DNA of 64,000 nucleotides, from positions 62,001-126,000 of the forward strand of contig SWDT01000046.1 in the NCBI GenBank assembly GCA_009193035.1, written 5' to 3'. The stretch's first letter is position 1, and each line of letters begins with the position of its first letter. The notes beneath the pieces are model-generated. The model saw only the letters and a list, made by a program, of their open reading frames with translations, did not search any database and had not been told where the DNA came from. Below, piece after piece: positions 1 through 12,600 of the stretch. The translations under genes and the position numbers were made by a program. This DNA is from Halicephalobus mephisto. Taxonomy: Eukaryota > Nematoda > Chromadorea > Rhabditida > Panagrolaimidae.

Positions 1-114
1 AAAAATTATCAAAAAGTCTAAAAAAACAAAAATTAAAATGCTTTAAATTTAAAAAAAATAAAAATGATTGAAATTTTTGAAAAATTAAAAATTAAAAATC
101 ATTGAAATTTTCAG

Positions 115-1652
115 AACAATTGTCAAAGTAGGAACTCAGAAAAGATTCCATCCGAATGTTGAAAAACTCATAAATGAACTCCAAGAAAATCCAAATTACT
201 GTAGTCGTAGTACCATGATTCCACTTAACAAACATTTTATTCCTGAATTTGTCATCAATTGGTGTAATTTCAAACTTGTAAGAATTTGTTTATTTTCGAA
301 AATTACTGTATTTTTTCTAAAATAAACCCCGGGACTTATTTTAGAAAAGAACTTTCCAGAGGGGATTTATTTTAGAAAAAAGTTTATTTTAGAGAAAATA
401 CGGTATATATTTTTTAGAACAACATGACTATGATTAAATCTTTGACGAAAACGAGCAGAGAAGATTACGATAAAAAACAACCACCTGCGATCGAGAAAAC
501 CGTCCTCGAACAAAGTGCCTACAGTACTTTCATCGCAAATGAAACAAATTCTTCAATCACTTATCAGTATAATTTTTGGGAAAGTTTCTTGGTAAAAAAA
601 AATTTTTTTTTAAATTTTAAATTAAAATTTTCAGATTTTTCCTTTATTAGCTGTATTGTGTATTTTGTTAATTCTTCTTTTGAGTTTTATTTTCTTCGGA
701 AGACGAGAAGGACAACATTGGAGAGATTACAAAACTCCAAGGTGGGGATTTTTTCAAAAATTACTGTATTTAATAAATTTTTTGAATTTCGAAGAAAAAT
801 TGAAAATTTACAAAATTTTTGAAAAATGTGGAAATTTACAGAATACTGTAGGAATTTCTGAAATTTCGTAAAAATTTAAAAAATTTTTTGAATTTTTCAG
901 AATTTTGTAAAAATTTAGAATTTTTTATAATTTATTCGAAAATTTTCAAACTTTTGAGAATTTCCAGAATTTTCAAAATTCACTGAAAAATTTCGAAATT
1001 CTGTATAAACTTCGAAAATCGAATAACGAATTCTGAAATTTTTTAAAATTCCACAATTTTCAAAAAATTTTCTAAAATTCCACAATTTTCAAAAAATTTT
1101 CTAAAATTCTACAAATTTTCAAAAAATTTTAACATTTTTAAATCTTCCCAAAATCATAAAAATCTTAAAAATTTAATTTCGTGATGATCTTTATTCCTAA
1201 TTTTTACAGTAATATGGTTTCAGAGAACAACTGCAAGAATATCTGAATTTACGAGAAAGTCAGAAACATTTACGTGAACTTTCTGTTCAACGTCAGATTC
1301 TTCTGATGAGTTCTGATCAAAAATCTTCTTCTCCGATGGGAATCAGGACTTTTTTGCAACCGAATCCACCAGACGGAGAAGTCAACAACCCGAAAATCAA
1401 GCTCCAGGACAGTTCTGACGGGATCTCAGGTACAGTAATCAGAAAAATCGATTATATTGATATTTTTAAGATAATGCGGATACTGTACCAGAACACCATC
1501 ACAGAGCTCCTTCCGCGGCGAAACAAACCGTCGCTGATGCTGTCAGAGCCACCGGATCGTCCCTCAGGATTTACAGGAATCCAGGAGCCGATTCAGAAGA
1601 GGACGAAGACGAAGAAGAATATGTTAGGAAAAATAGACAAAGTATTTCGTAA
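115..1652 (+). CDS. Alpha/epsilon-sarcoglycan, C-terminal exons (5' part outside window)
   Basis: Membrane subunit of the dystrophin-associated sarcoglycan complex at the muscle sarcolemma. Five exons fit in phase: 115-277, 418-591, 635-741, 1224-1429 and 1492-1652 (TAA stop). The first two encode the end of the extracellular region, including an NETNSS glycosylation site. The third encodes one hydrophobic span (AVLCILLILLLSFIFFG) followed by a basic stop-transfer GRREGQHWR. The cytoplasmic tail contains YLNLRESQKHLRELSVQR, which resembles the conserved tail of vertebrate epsilon-sarcoglycan (LVHHSAIQKSTKELRDMS), and ends in an acidic run. The first base of 115 completes a codon begun in an exon left of the window, so the start and signal peptide are missing here. 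The C. elegans counterpart would be sgca-1. Family assignment rests on the topology and tail motif and is fairly secure; exact exon ends are inferred. Confidence 0.8.
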
Positions 1653-1702
1653 TTTAGTCGATTTTTGCATAAATAACTAAAGTTAATTCAAAAACATGTT
1701 CA

Positions 1703-1918
1703 TCAGTTCCCCGAGGGCGTTTTTGACGAAGTTTCGACTCCACCGAAGGCGTCCGTTGGAGTGACGATCCGACGAAGTCCATATAATTTGCATATTAATA
1801 AAGAACCAAGGGTGATCATCAAAGGGATAATTATGAGGATAACAACGACGAAAACGGCTTCAGCTCCTTTCCATGAAAAATAATCTGGTTTAATATTTCC
1901 AAAATTAACTGTATTCAT
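1703..1918 (-). CDS. Possible 71-residue single-pass membrane protein
   Basis: Short open frame from ATG 1918 to a TGA at 1703, convergent with the sarcoglycan gene (stop codons about 50 bp apart). The protein has a polar N-terminus, one strong hydrophobic helix (about residues 21-43, AVFVVVILIIIPLMITLGSL) and a hydrophilic tail rich in T and S ending PSGN. Base composition and codon use are richer than the surrounding A/T sequence, which favours real coding. I do not recognise the family. It could also be the last exon of a longer gene, since an ACAG acceptor-like site lies just inside the frame. A near-symmetrical X-box-like site lies 89 bp upstream of the ATG. Confidence 0.45.
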   Translation of the reverse strand: MNTVNFGNIKPDYFSWKGAEAVFVVVILIIIPLMITLGSLLICKLYGLRRIVTPTDAFGGVETSSKTPSGN

Positions 1919-2006
1919 GAAAAATTACAAAAATAATTAAAAATTAAAATAACAAGTAACAAAGAAAACGAGGAATTGCGAAATAACAATGTTCGGACAA
2001 CATGCC

Positions 2007-2020
2007 GTTGTCTCAGCAAC
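2007..2020 (-). promoter_or_regulatory. Candidate X-box (RFX/DAF-19 type) motif
   Basis: On the minus strand the sequence reads GTTGCTGAGACAAC, an inverted repeat of GTTG/CAAC half-sites. It matches the RYYNYY and RRNRAC half-sites of the RFX X-box, with the central WW dinucleotide imperfect (GA). It is 89 bp upstream of the ATG of the small membrane protein at 1703-1918, inside the range usual for ciliary genes in C. elegans. Chance occurrence is possible. Confidence 0.3.
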
Positions 2021-2509
2021 GGAAAAATTCAAAATTAATCCTTTTTTAATTTTCCAAGCTTGGACAATCGTCATCCTCACGCTTAATTACCCCATTCATG
2101 TGGGTTATTTTCCAAAGTACAGTATTCAAAAAACCTTTAATTCAAAGCCGAATTATATTTCAAAAATAATTCAAAAATATTTTTTATAAAATTTCAGATT
2201 TGTCGATTTTAATTTTTGCAAAATTTACTCGAAAGGGATTATTTAAATTTATTGTTAAAATTACGGTCTGAATGTGAACATGTTTGAAAAATTATAATTT
2301 TCGTGCAAAATTACGTAAAATTAAAAATTGAAAAATTATTTCACATTAAATGCAAAAAATTAATATTGCGATTTTTTAAATTTCGCTGATTTTGAAATTT
2401 TTTAAAATTAATTTTTTTTATTTAATTGGAATTTTGAACTTTTTCAGATACCAAATAAATCAGTCTAAAAAGATAAAAATGAGCTGCAGTCAATTTTTTA
2501 AAAATATTT

Positions 2510-2665
2510 TCTTTCTTCCATTCCCATTGATTTCGAAATTCTTTTTTTAAATAAATTTTTTCTTAATTGATATATTAAGTAGATTCGATTACCAAAAAAA
2601 TAATATAAAAAAAGAGAAATCTTGTAAAATAAGAAAAATAAATATCGTTAGGAAACAACTTCCAC
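2510..2665. repeat. Diverged copy of the TTGCTCCC-family repeat
   Basis: The core (GATTTCGAAATTCTTTTTTT, TTGATATATTAA, ATTACCAAAAAAATAATATA, GTTAGGAAACAA) parallels the two copies in glutamate synthase intron 10 at 34929-35232. The terminal TTGCTCCC/GGGAGCAA boxes are eroded. Confidence 0.5.
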
Positions 2666-2683
2666 AAAGGCAACGTTGAACAG

Positions 2684-2937
2684 GAACAGATCGCCAGAAG
2701 TGATTCATGATTACTGAAAAAATGAATTTTTTTATCAGAACAGATCGCCAAAAATGACTCGTGTTTATTGAAAAAAATGAATTTTTTTTTATCAGAACAG
2801 ATCGCCAAAAGTGATTCATTATTACTGAAAAAATGAATTTTTTTATCAGAACAGATCGCCAAAAGTGACTCACGTTTATTGAAAAAAATGAATTTTTTAT
2901 CAGAACAGATCGCTAAAAGTGACGCATGGTTAATAAT
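2684..2937. repeat. Minisatellite, 54-56 bp unit, five copies
   Basis: Units begin with GAACAGATCGCC at 2684, 2738, 2794, 2849 and 2903. Units 1 and 3 share an ATTCAT-ATTACTG variant, units 2 and 4 an ACTC-GTTTATTG variant, so the array looks like a roughly 110-bp dimer repeated twice plus a partial unit. Open frames that cross it on the minus strand are by-products of the repeat. Confidence 0.9.
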
Positions 2938-3429
2938 AAAAATTTAGATTTTTATATAAGCGATTTTACGTAATTTTGCATTTTCTGGCGCAATAAAAAA
3001 TTTTTAACTTCAGAATTTACGGATTTTATTGCCCTATTTTACATACTTTCCGTGGCATTCTAAATATGTCTATGCCAGATTTCCGTACGAAGACGACAAA
3101 AATTATATAGAATTTTTTAAAAACATTTCACCAAAATTTGGCGCGTAAAAAAAATTCAAATAAAATTTTTTTACTTTTTTGATTTTTTTTACTTTTTTTG
3201 ATTTTTCGAGGTTCTTCGTTCAGATTCCTTCATCAAATTTATCCATTTCCAAAAAATTCTCAATTTTCGTTTATCATCAACAGAAGCTTACTGTATTTTT
3301 TCTTGTTTTTACTGTAGATGTAATTATTCAAATTTAAAATTGTAAGCCGATTAAAAATTAATCGTTTATAAAATTCGGATTAAATATTTTTATTTTTCAG
3401 AGATCAAAAATATTTATAAATCGAATAAA
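2938..3429. other. AT-rich spacer before the GPCR 3' end
   Basis: No coding signal. Contains AATTTGGCGCGTAAAAA near 3134, similar to TTTGGCACGTAAAAA near 6110, and long A/T runs. Confidence 0.6.
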
Positions 3430-6400
3430 TCACATTTTCCAAGGATATCTACTCTCAAACCTGAGGGTTCTTTTGCTTTGACGAGCAAAATCGTCGAGAG
3501 GAACAGAAGAATATCCGGCGCTTTCCACCACGCTTCTTCCGTTGACGGCAGTTGCTGAGTTGCGTCTTAAGGCCTAAAAACAGTAATTAGAAAATCAACA
3601 AGTAAAATTAAAAAACATAATTGTGATTTAAAAATTATCAATCACCATAATCAAAAAACCGATTATGCAACATTCCTGTCCTAGGTATTTATTTTCCAAT
3701 TCTAGAGTTAAAATTGAACAAAAAACATTCACAATGATGTATAGGATCTCAGAATCCTGAATCTGAATCTGAATTCTAGAGATTAATTTAATTCTGATTT
3801 ATAATTTTTACAATATCTTTAAAGTTAAAAAGTATTTATAACAGTATAATAAAATCCAAAAATTCTGAATCAAAAATCAAAACTAATAATAAAGCTTCAG
3901 AATCCAGGATTCTGGAGACTAATTTAATTCTAATTTATAATTTTCACAATATCTTTAAAGTTAAAAAGTACTTGTAATACTGTAATAAAATCTAAAAATT
4001 CTAAATCAAAAATCAAAATTAATAATCAACTTTCAAAATCCAGGATTCTGGAAACTATTTCTGGATTTTAAGGATGTTTGAAGTTTTACATCAAAATTAT
4101 AAAAAAGTAAAAACTTGTCTACCATAACTTTTAAATCACTATATAACGGATGTAAAGTTATTTAAAATAATTTTTTGTTTTTAATTTTGAAATTAAAAGT
4201 GTAAAAATTGGAATATAAACCCTTAGGAAAAAATGTTCGATCACGAAAAAGTCAAAGATAATAGTAATTTTAAAATTGTCAATTACTATAATTTTAAAAA
4301 TAAAAATAATAACTTTAAAAATAAGAAAATTATAACATTAAGAATTAAGAATTAAGAAGTAACAAAAAAAATAATTTTGAAAATAAAAAAAACTATGATT
4401 TTGAAAATAAAAAATAATAATTTTAAAAATTAAAAAAATAATAATTTTAGAAATTAAAAAAATAATAATTTTAAAAATAAAGAAATTGTGATTTCGAAAA
4501 TAAGAAAAAAATAATTTTGAAAATTAAAAAAATAATAATTTTAAAAATAAAGAAATTGTGATTTTGAAAATATTCTTACTTTTTGAAGGAAGGTATCCGT
4601 AAAAATCACACACAAAAATGGATTCAAAGCTGAATTGATGTACAGTAACGAGTAAGCCAAGTAGGCAATAATCATCCGGAGAGACTGGTCTTTGTAGATA
4701 CTAACTCCTGTTTCTATCAACCATTGAGACATCCAGAAAGGAAAATAAAGCAGAGTGTAGGAGATAACGATCGCTAATCCCATTACTGTAACCTGAAAGA
4801 ATTTTTTAAAAATTATAAAAAATTAAAAATAACTTTTGTCGTTGTTCTTCTTATTTGTTGTCGTTGAAGAGAAAAAAATTTCGATTTTCGAAGCCAAACT
4901 CGAAGAATAATCTTACTGTAAAAAAACCAAACAGCAGTCAAAGGGATCAGATAACTAAGAGTGAAAGAATAAATCGAAAACATTCTTCGACGTGAATATA
5001 TCGCGTTTTCTTTTTCTGTGTCGTTGACGAATTCGGTATTGCCCCAGAAAAGCGTACATGAACTTTTGTTTCTGTTTTCGCCTTCTAATGGACGTTCTAC
5101 AATCGTAGAGTACATAAAAATTGGAATCATTTCAAACATGACCAGAATCCATGCTATCAAAACCAAAACTAAAGCCAGAAATCTCGTTCGCCATCGGGTC
5201 GACGTCACAGCGTGACAAACTGCCAAGTACCGGTCGAAGGACAGCAACGCTATGAAAGTCGAACTCGCGAATTGGTTTATCTTCAATAATTTTTTTTATT
5301 TACGAAATTACATCTGTCAAAATATAATTTTTAAAATTTAAAATTTTTAAAATTTAAAATTTACAATTTTTGAATTTTTAAAATTTAAAATTTTTGAATT
5401 TTTAAAATTTAAAATTTTTGAATTTTTAAAATTTAAAATTTTTGAATTTTTAAAAATTGAAAAAATTTAGAAATATTTAAAATTTTTTATAAAATTAAAA
5501 ATCAAAATGGAATTGGACAAATTCAGTTACACTGGTTTGAATTTTAAAAAATTACATCAAAGATAAAATTAAATTGAATTTTTGTACAGTAATTGAGTAA
5601 CTTGTGTCGAATTCAACGTCAAAATCAAAGTTAAAATAAAATTTGCACTTTGCTTGCAACATTCGAACATTTTTATTTACCTAATTTTTATGCAAAAATT
5701 CAATTTGATTTTGACGTCGATTTCTTTATAGACATCAACACTGTTTGAACATTGCCAGCAAACTGCGGATTTTTTTAATTTAGACTAATTCGTCGAAATA
5801 TTGCAAGGAAATTGCAGATTTTGCTTTTATTTAGATTAATTTGTTTGAAATATTACAAGCAAACTGCGGATTTTTTAAATCTAGATTAATTCGTCCGAAT
5901 ATTGTCAGCAAACTGCGCATTTTTCTTTTATTTTAATCAATTTGTCAGAATATTGCAAGCAAACTGCAGATTTTACCTAGACTTTTATGTCAACTGATTT
6001 GTCTAAACATTGCGATTTAGTTTAATTTTAATTTTGATTTTGATTTTGACTTCGACACTGACTTAACTCAAAATAAAAATTTAATTTTTAACTGGAACAG
6101 ATCGCCGAAATTTGGCACGTAAAAATATTTAAATTTAAAACTAAATTTTTTTTCTTATTTTTCACTCATAAATCTACTTTTTATAATAATTAAATTTTAA
6201 AAAACTTACTCCACTACTAGCAAGGAAAAGTTTGCAAACAGCAGATCCGAAGATCCACTCCCGTTTCAGCGTCTGGATGATCAAAATCGGAGTTCCCATG
6301 AGAAAAAACAAATCGGCTAAAGCCAGATTAAAAATAAAAACATGAGATACTGTTTTCATATTTCTTGAATACAAAATTGAATAAAGAACAAGAATATTTC

Positions 6401-6524
6401 CAGGGATTCCGATCGCTGCAGCAGCTCCAGAAGCCATGTTGCTGAAGGCCATAGACAAATTTACAACAGTCTCTCCGAAAAGCGGTTCGTCAAATGTGTA
6501 ATTTTCATCTTCATTGGTAGACAT
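3430..6524 (-). CDS. Neuropeptide GPCR, somatostatin/opioid/allatostatin-C receptor-like
   Basis: Class A seven-helix receptor of about 372 residues, expected at the plasma membrane of neurons or muscle. Exons on the minus strand: 6210-6524, 4834-5280, 4580-4792 and 3430-3573, all joining in phase. The start is the ATG at 6524 (MSTNEDENY), giving an extracellular N-terminus with an NYT glycosylation site. Visible hallmarks are GNILVL in helix 1, NLALADLFF in helix 2, the helix 3 cysteine (CKLF), the DRY motif at about residues 121-123 (SFDRYLAVCHAV), a PFWM sequence in helix 6 and NPFLC at about 311-315 in helix 7. The tail is basic and serine-rich. The helix 2/3 and DRY surroundings are closest to somatostatin and opioid receptors, as in C. 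elegans NPR-16/NPR-17-like proteins. I cannot name the orthologue or ligand. The acceptor before exon 2 ends TTGAAG, which is weaker than usual. Confidence 0.85.
3677..4150. repeat. Dispersed repeat with internal ~130-bp tandem unit (GPCR intron 3)
   Basis: Two to three units carry AATCCAGGATTCTGGAGACTA, ACAATATCTTTAAAGTTAAA and CTGTAATAAAATCTAAAAAT. The same arrangement recurs in netrin intron 3 at about 15478-15850. The core AGAATCCAGGATTCT is nearly palindromic. Confidence 0.75.
5330..5455. repeat. 24-bp AT-rich tandem repeat
   Basis: Four to five near-identical units of TTTTTGAATTTTTAAAATTT plus AAAA within GPCR intron 1. Likely replication slippage. Confidence 0.8.
5640..6010. repeat. 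~60-bp tandem repeat containing CAAGCAAACTGCAGATTT
   Basis: Five degenerate units of the form ATATTGCAAGCAAACTGCGG followed by A/T and ATTAATTCGTC, in GPCR intron 1. Single copies of the GCAAACTGCAGATTT core recur near 9110, 9515 and 53590, often next to 'GACGTCGA'-type sequence, so this is a dispersed family. Confidence 0.75.
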
Positions 6525-9500
6525 TTTTATCAAACTTTAAATTTCTCAGGAAAATTCGGATTTTGACATTCTGAAAAATTCTAAAAAAATCAAAAAATAA
6601 ATTTAAAAATCCTAAAAAAATCAAAAAAAATCAAAAAAATTTCATAAAAAAAATCGAAAAAATTTAGAAAATTCTGAAAAATTCTAAAAAAATCAAAAAA
6701 TTAATTTAAAAATAAAAAAAAAATCAAAAAAAACCAAAAAGAAAATAAAAAAAATCGAAAAAATCGAAAAAATCGAAAAAATTTAGAAAATTCTGAAAAA
6801 TTTTAAAAAAATCAAAAAAAAACTTTCAAAAAATCAAAAAAATTTTAAAAATTCTAAAAAAAATCTAAAAAAATTAAAAAAAAAATCAAAAAAATTTAAA
6901 CAATAACAAAAATTCATCAAAAAAATTTTTACATTAAATTTTTTATAAAAAATCCATAAAGCTCAAATACAATTGTTACATGATTTTTGAAAAGACCTAC
7001 TTTTATTTACATCTAAAGTTTGAAATACTATATCTAGGAAAGTAGATCTGGTTCTCGTTCGACATAAGAATCGAATAAATTATTTTTAAGCAATCGAAAT
7101 TCAAAAAAAATATAAAAAATACGTAAATAAAGTTTTTTTTTCAAAAGCTATCGTGTTTTTGAAAAAAATAAATTTTTTTTAGATAATTTCGAAATTTTAT
7201 TTTTGTCAATTCCGAAATAATAATCGTACTATTTTTAAAAATTGAAAATTTAAGTTACTGTAAAGCTTCTCGTCACGAATTTCTGAAATTTCTAGAAAAT
7301 TAATTTTCTTAAAATTAGTTCTAAAATCATACTGTAATAAAATTTTTTGCTAAAAATTTCTCGAAACGAAATTTTTCAAAAGTTTTAATTTTTAGGTATC
7401 AGTTCTGAAATCATACTGTAACTAAAATTAATGAAATTTTTTGGCAAAAGTTTCTCGAAACGAAATTTTTCAAAATTTAATTTCTAGGCGTTAGTTTTAA
7501 AATCATACTGTAATAAAATTTCTGACAAAAATGTCTCGAAACGAAATTTTTCAAAAGTTTTAATTTTTAGGTATCAATTCTGAAATTACACTGTAATTAA
7601 AATTTCTTACAAAAGTTTCTCGAAACGAAATTTTTCAAAATTTAATTTCTAGGCGTTAGTTTTAAAACCACGTTACAGTAAAAATGAAAAATAAATTTTT
7701 TTTATAAAATTAGCACGGATTTCTAGAAAATTTGAAATTTTTGTTTTTAAATGTTGGTTCTAAAATTACACTACAACAAAATAAAAAAATTTTTTTACAA
7801 GAAATGTCTCAACAATGTATTTCAGAATCCTTTAGAAATCCTCGAAATCCTCACTTTAGAGGTTGCTTCTAAAGTTACATTGTTATAAAAAAAATAAAAA
7901 TGAGTTTTTTCAGAAAACTGTCTGGATATAAATTTTCAAACTTTTCAGAATTATGTCGAAAAATAAAAATTAAAAAAATGATGATATTTAAAAAAATTAT
8001 TTCACTAATGAATTACAAGATTTATTTTTTTAAATTTTTTTACTTTGCAATTAGGATGAAAAATTGTAAAAAATATCGATTTTTGTTTAATTACAATTTT
8101 TAAAAAAATTAATTTTAAAAAAAATTAATTTTAAAAAAAATTTATAATTGACAAATTTCAAATTAAAACTGGATGTACTTGGATTTTTCGCCATTGTTGA
8201 CTAAGACACAATTTTGTAAAGTTGAACTTCTGTGAAAAACGCACGAAACGAGATATTTTTGCCCAACTTATTTGCACTCTTTCAACGGGAATGAAGAGCT
8301 GTCATTCTATTTTTTCTTTTCTTATTTAAAAACATATCTCGAATTTAACAGGGACTAAATTTCCTTGGGAGCTTCGAGGGTCTCTCATAATCCGGTGGAA
8401 GGTTGTGAAATTTCCGAAAATCTGATAGATTTTAGGGGATTTAAAATTTCAAAAGTTTCTGGATTGTCTGAATTTTCTAAATTTTCTAAAATATCTAAAA
8501 TTTTCTAAAATATCTAAAATTTTCTAAAATATCTAAATTTTCTAAAATTTTCTAAATTTTCTAAATTTTTTAAAACTTTTAAATTTCCTAAATTTTCTAA
8601 AATTTTTAAAATATTCTAAACCTTATTAAAAAATTCAGAAATCTTTGAGAATTTTATGAAAATTTATGGAATATCTTAGAATTTCGGGAATTTTAAAAAT
8701 CATTTTAAATTAAAAATTTCAGAAATGTCCTAAATTTGTATTGAGATATTTCCATGATAAAATTTATTTTTGTTTTTTTACAATAGTGTAATTTCGGAAG
8801 GAATACCAATTTTCAGGTCGTTTCCGCGTCTCCAACTGAGACGGATTTTCTTTGATGCGGATCCTTGTCCTGCTGATCTGAATTGTTTTTTTTTTGAAAA
8901 CAGGGTTTTCAAGATTGATTTATTAATTAAATTTAAAAAATAAAAGTGGGAAAATCCAAATAAATAACAGTAATGAATTTTAAAAAATTTGAACGAATCT
9001 GCGACAGATTAAAGCATAATTGCCGAAGTTTATAAAAAAGTCGACATCGAAATCAAATTTCCAACTTGCACGTAATAATTAAACAGATCAGTATGCTTCA
9101 ATTTTGCAAGCAAACTGCAGATTTTGAAATTTCCATGAAAAATTCCGCGTTTTAAATTACCAAAGTTGACAGTAAAAGTTCAAAGTCAAAGTTGATCAGA
9201 ATTCGAGGTCAAAGTTCGAAATCAAAGTTGACGATCTGAAGTCGACTTCAAAGTTACCAGTTAAAGTTCAAAGTAAAAATTCAAAATTCAAAATTCAAAG
9301 TCAAAATTCAAAATTTAAAATTAAAATCAAAATTCAAAATCAAATTTTGAGAATGAAAAATTCAATCATCAATCTAGATAAGACAAATGTTTTTAAAAAA
9401 CTCATAAGTATTGTTTCAGTACGAAAAGTCCAAATTTCGACCCTGAACTCTGAGTGTCGGCTTTGATATATAAAATACTGATCGATGTGCCGGAATTTTG

Positions 9501-9691
9501 GGAGCAAACTGCAGATTTCGAAATTTTTATAAATTTAAATATCGAGATTTTGACCAATGTGGCAAATTTTGCAAGTTGTAAATTTCGATTTTGATGTCGA
9601 CTGTTTTACAGATTTCGGTATCAGGTAGAGAATCTAAAAATTGCGCAATTGTGGCAATGAAGAATGGAATGATAAATCAAGTCTAATTGGC
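6525..9691. other. AT-rich intergenic region between GPCR and netrin
   Basis: Upstream of the receptor and downstream of netrin. Long poly-A/T runs, then a tandem block at 7260-7690 (listed separately). An exon-sized stretch of normal composition at 8817-8885 follows a TTTTCAG, but I could not attach it to a gene. No convincing gene. Confidence 0.6.
7260..7690. repeat. ~85-95-bp tandem repeat block
   Basis: Units contain TCTCGAAACGAAATTTTTCA and ATCATACTGTAATAAAATT, at about 7360, 7455, 7537 and 7618, with decaying copies on both sides. Related wording (TCGACACGAATTTCTAAAC, AAATCACATTATTAC) appears at 25490-25930 and 49000-49420. Confidence 0.7.
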
Positions 9692-12600
9692 TCAATTCAG
9701 ACTCCGATGGTTCCGACGATTACATTGACCTTTGAGTTCTTTCCGTGAGAATTTCTCGAGTTTATCAAGTAAATGTTCTTCCCATTCGATAGCGATGGTG
9801 TATCTGTTGTTGACAATTCCGGGACGGTCGATGTCGTTGGTGTCTCCGCGGCCCAGAAGGAGATATCTTTTTCCTAATTTAAATTTCGGACATTTACAAT
9901 TAAATTCATCTTTTGTCATCCAGAAGTTCTGCTGACCTCTTCTGATTCTGACGTCGTTGCTTCTTTTGAACACACTTTCGACTTCGACAGTATACAGTAC
10001 ACTCGAACCGACGGCTTCTTTTTTTAAAACAAGTACTTCAATCGCTGTAAATTTATTCGTTTATTTTTTTCAAAATCCGATAATCCTAAAAAGATTACCG
10101 TATTCTCTTTTGCAGTACTTCCGTTGATTCAAACGAGTCGGCATTGAGCGGCATTTTTCACAAGAGTCTGAAAATCGGACATATTTTATTCATCGAGGAT
10201 ACCGTAACCACCAACCTGGCGGGGTCTCTGTCAGCACAGCAGTCATTTCCGGTTGAATACCTGAGAAAGTTTAAATTTTAAAAAATCAAATTATTTTAAA
10301 AATAAAAACGAATTTTTGGAAGTTTTTAGAAAATTTTAAAACTGTCGAATTTTAAGATGTTCAAAAAATTTCCAAAATATTTTGAAAGTTTCCATGAAAT
10401 TTTAATTCGATAAATGCAAAAATTAAAGAAAATTTTTTTTAACTTTTAGAGATTTCTTTAAACTTTCAAAAATCTTTTGAAAACTTCAAAAACCTTCGAT
10501 TTTTAATTTTTAAGTTTTTGTTAGATTTTTGAGAAATTCGAAAGCTTCTATTAGATTCTGGAATGTTCAAAAAATTCCCACAAAATTCAAATTTGATAAA
10601 TACGAAAATTAAAAAACATTCTTTTTAAAGTTTCTCATTTTTTGAAAAACCTTCGATTTTTAATTTTTGATTTAAGTTTTTGTTAGATTTTTGAGAAATT
10701 CAAAAGCTTCCATGAAATTCTGGAATATTCAAAAAATTTCCATGAGATTCTGGAAGTTTCCACGAAATTCAAATTCCGGAAAAACGGAAAAGCTTGTTTA
10801 TTTTGAATCAGCTAAGCATGGCTTATTCTTTTTCGTCTTTGATTAATCAAAGCGGCAGTCGTTCTTATTGTAAACAGTTTTAAGCTCGACGGCTAGTTCA
10901 AAGGTGTCAGGATCAACACCCCAAATGAAATGAAAATAAAACTTACGAATACATGGAGTTAACGGAGATCGACTTTGTTGATAGCCTTTAGCACATCTGT
11001 TGCATCTTGCTCCAGTGACTCCAGGCTTACAGACACATTGTCCACTTGTCTGATTGCAACTTTTCGCGATAGATCCGATCGGATGGCAGTTACAAGCTGA
11101 AAATGATTATATTATTATTTTGGATTAATTATTATTTTTGTTAGATGTCGGTGAATCAGTATGGTTGTATGAGAGATGAGGAGTATGGGAGTTGTTATTA
11201 TCCAAGCAATAAGATTAGCACAACAATCATATTTAATAAGTCAACGCCCGATTTGTCATGTACAGTATGCTCACTATTTAGGAAGTAAGGATTTCCCTCC
11301 GAGACTTGATTATAGAATAATTAACTAATACAGTAATGAAATAAAAATTAAACACAATAACTATACATCAACTAACTAGTCAACACTCGATCTGTCATGT
11401 ACAGTATACCTGTTGCTTAATGTACGAGTTATTTCCCTTCCAGACCTGCTTTCATTATCCAATTATCAATCAATACACCGACATAACAATTATCGACTTA
11501 AAAAATCAGGAAAAAATATTTTAAAATCATTTCTAATCAAATAACTCTATAAAATATTTTTAATCAAATAATTTCAAAGATTTTTTAAAATAATTTTAAA
11601 TTTCTAATTTTAAAAAAAATTAGTTTTTAAGTTTTTAAATAAAAATTATTTTTTATTTTTGTTCGAAATTTTTTAAGTGTTATCTTTGTGATCTTCCACA
11701 ACCCCGGTTTTCTGAAATAAAGACATGTGAAAATTGCCATATGGTTCTTCTCAAGGATTATCTCCCGATTAAATTTGAAAAATTTCCCTAGTATTTTCAT
11801 TTTTGATTAAACTTGTCTTTGTACTTTGTCGATAATCTCCTGCTGAGGATTCTACAGGCGGGAAGGGATGAACGGTCCCCATTGTGCTGTCAGAAAACAG
11901 ACGACAGAATATTCTGGCCTTTGTCGTATTTTCTGGCGATATGAGGTTTGAAAAGGAACTCGAATGTTTGCGTTCTGTATATTGGATGTTCCAGAACGGC
12001 AATGAATGTATATTTAGCACTTTTCTCTCGTGTCCGAAAAATGAAACATTTAACCAACAATGGGTCCCGTTAGTCTATGATCAGCTGGCACTAAGGAACA
12101 AACAAAGGACCTATTTTCTGACAGTTTTACAAGATCAGGTTAAAGTCGTTTCAATTCCGACAACATACTCCTGTCATGTCCCGAAAGGAAAACAAAAACA
12201 TAATTTACAATTTTTAAAAATTAATTTCTAAATATAATAAAAATTTAATTTTTAATAAATTTAAAAAAGTATTAAAGTTACCTAAAAAATTCTAATCCTA
12301 TCTTCTCAGGTCCCGAAAGGAAAACAAAAACATAATTTACAATTTTTAAAAATTAATTTCTAAATATAATAAAAATTTAATTTTTAATAAATTTAAAAAA
12401 GTATTAAAGTTACCTAAAAAATTTTAATCCCATCTTCTCAGGTCCCGAAAGGAAAATAAGCATATATTTCACAACATTAATTTAAAAATTCAATTTTAAA
12501 TGTACTTGGTAAAAAACTTATTTTCTGACAATTTAAAAAATAGATTAAAGTTCCTTTAATTACTGTAGTGTCGTTTTAAATCTCAAAGTATAAATAAATT

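Noticed and set aside
2575..2873. Two overlapping minus-strand frames of about 95 codons with repeated peptides
   Set aside because: They are translations of the 54-56-bp minisatellite; repetition of the peptide comes from the DNA repeat, not from a protein family.
5330..7690. CRISPR-like reading of regularly spaced repeats
   Set aside because: Spacers are not unique, units are degenerate A/T tandem repeats, and the DNA is eukaryotic with spliceosomal introns.
8817..8885. Possible + strand terminal exon after a TTTTCAG (VVSASPTETDFL then stop)
   Set aside because: No upstream exon could be found to join it, so it stays unassigned.
11884..12231. 115-codon + strand frame in netrin intron 5
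   Set aside because: Built from units of the degenerate tandem array; no domain, and neighbouring units do not keep the frame open.
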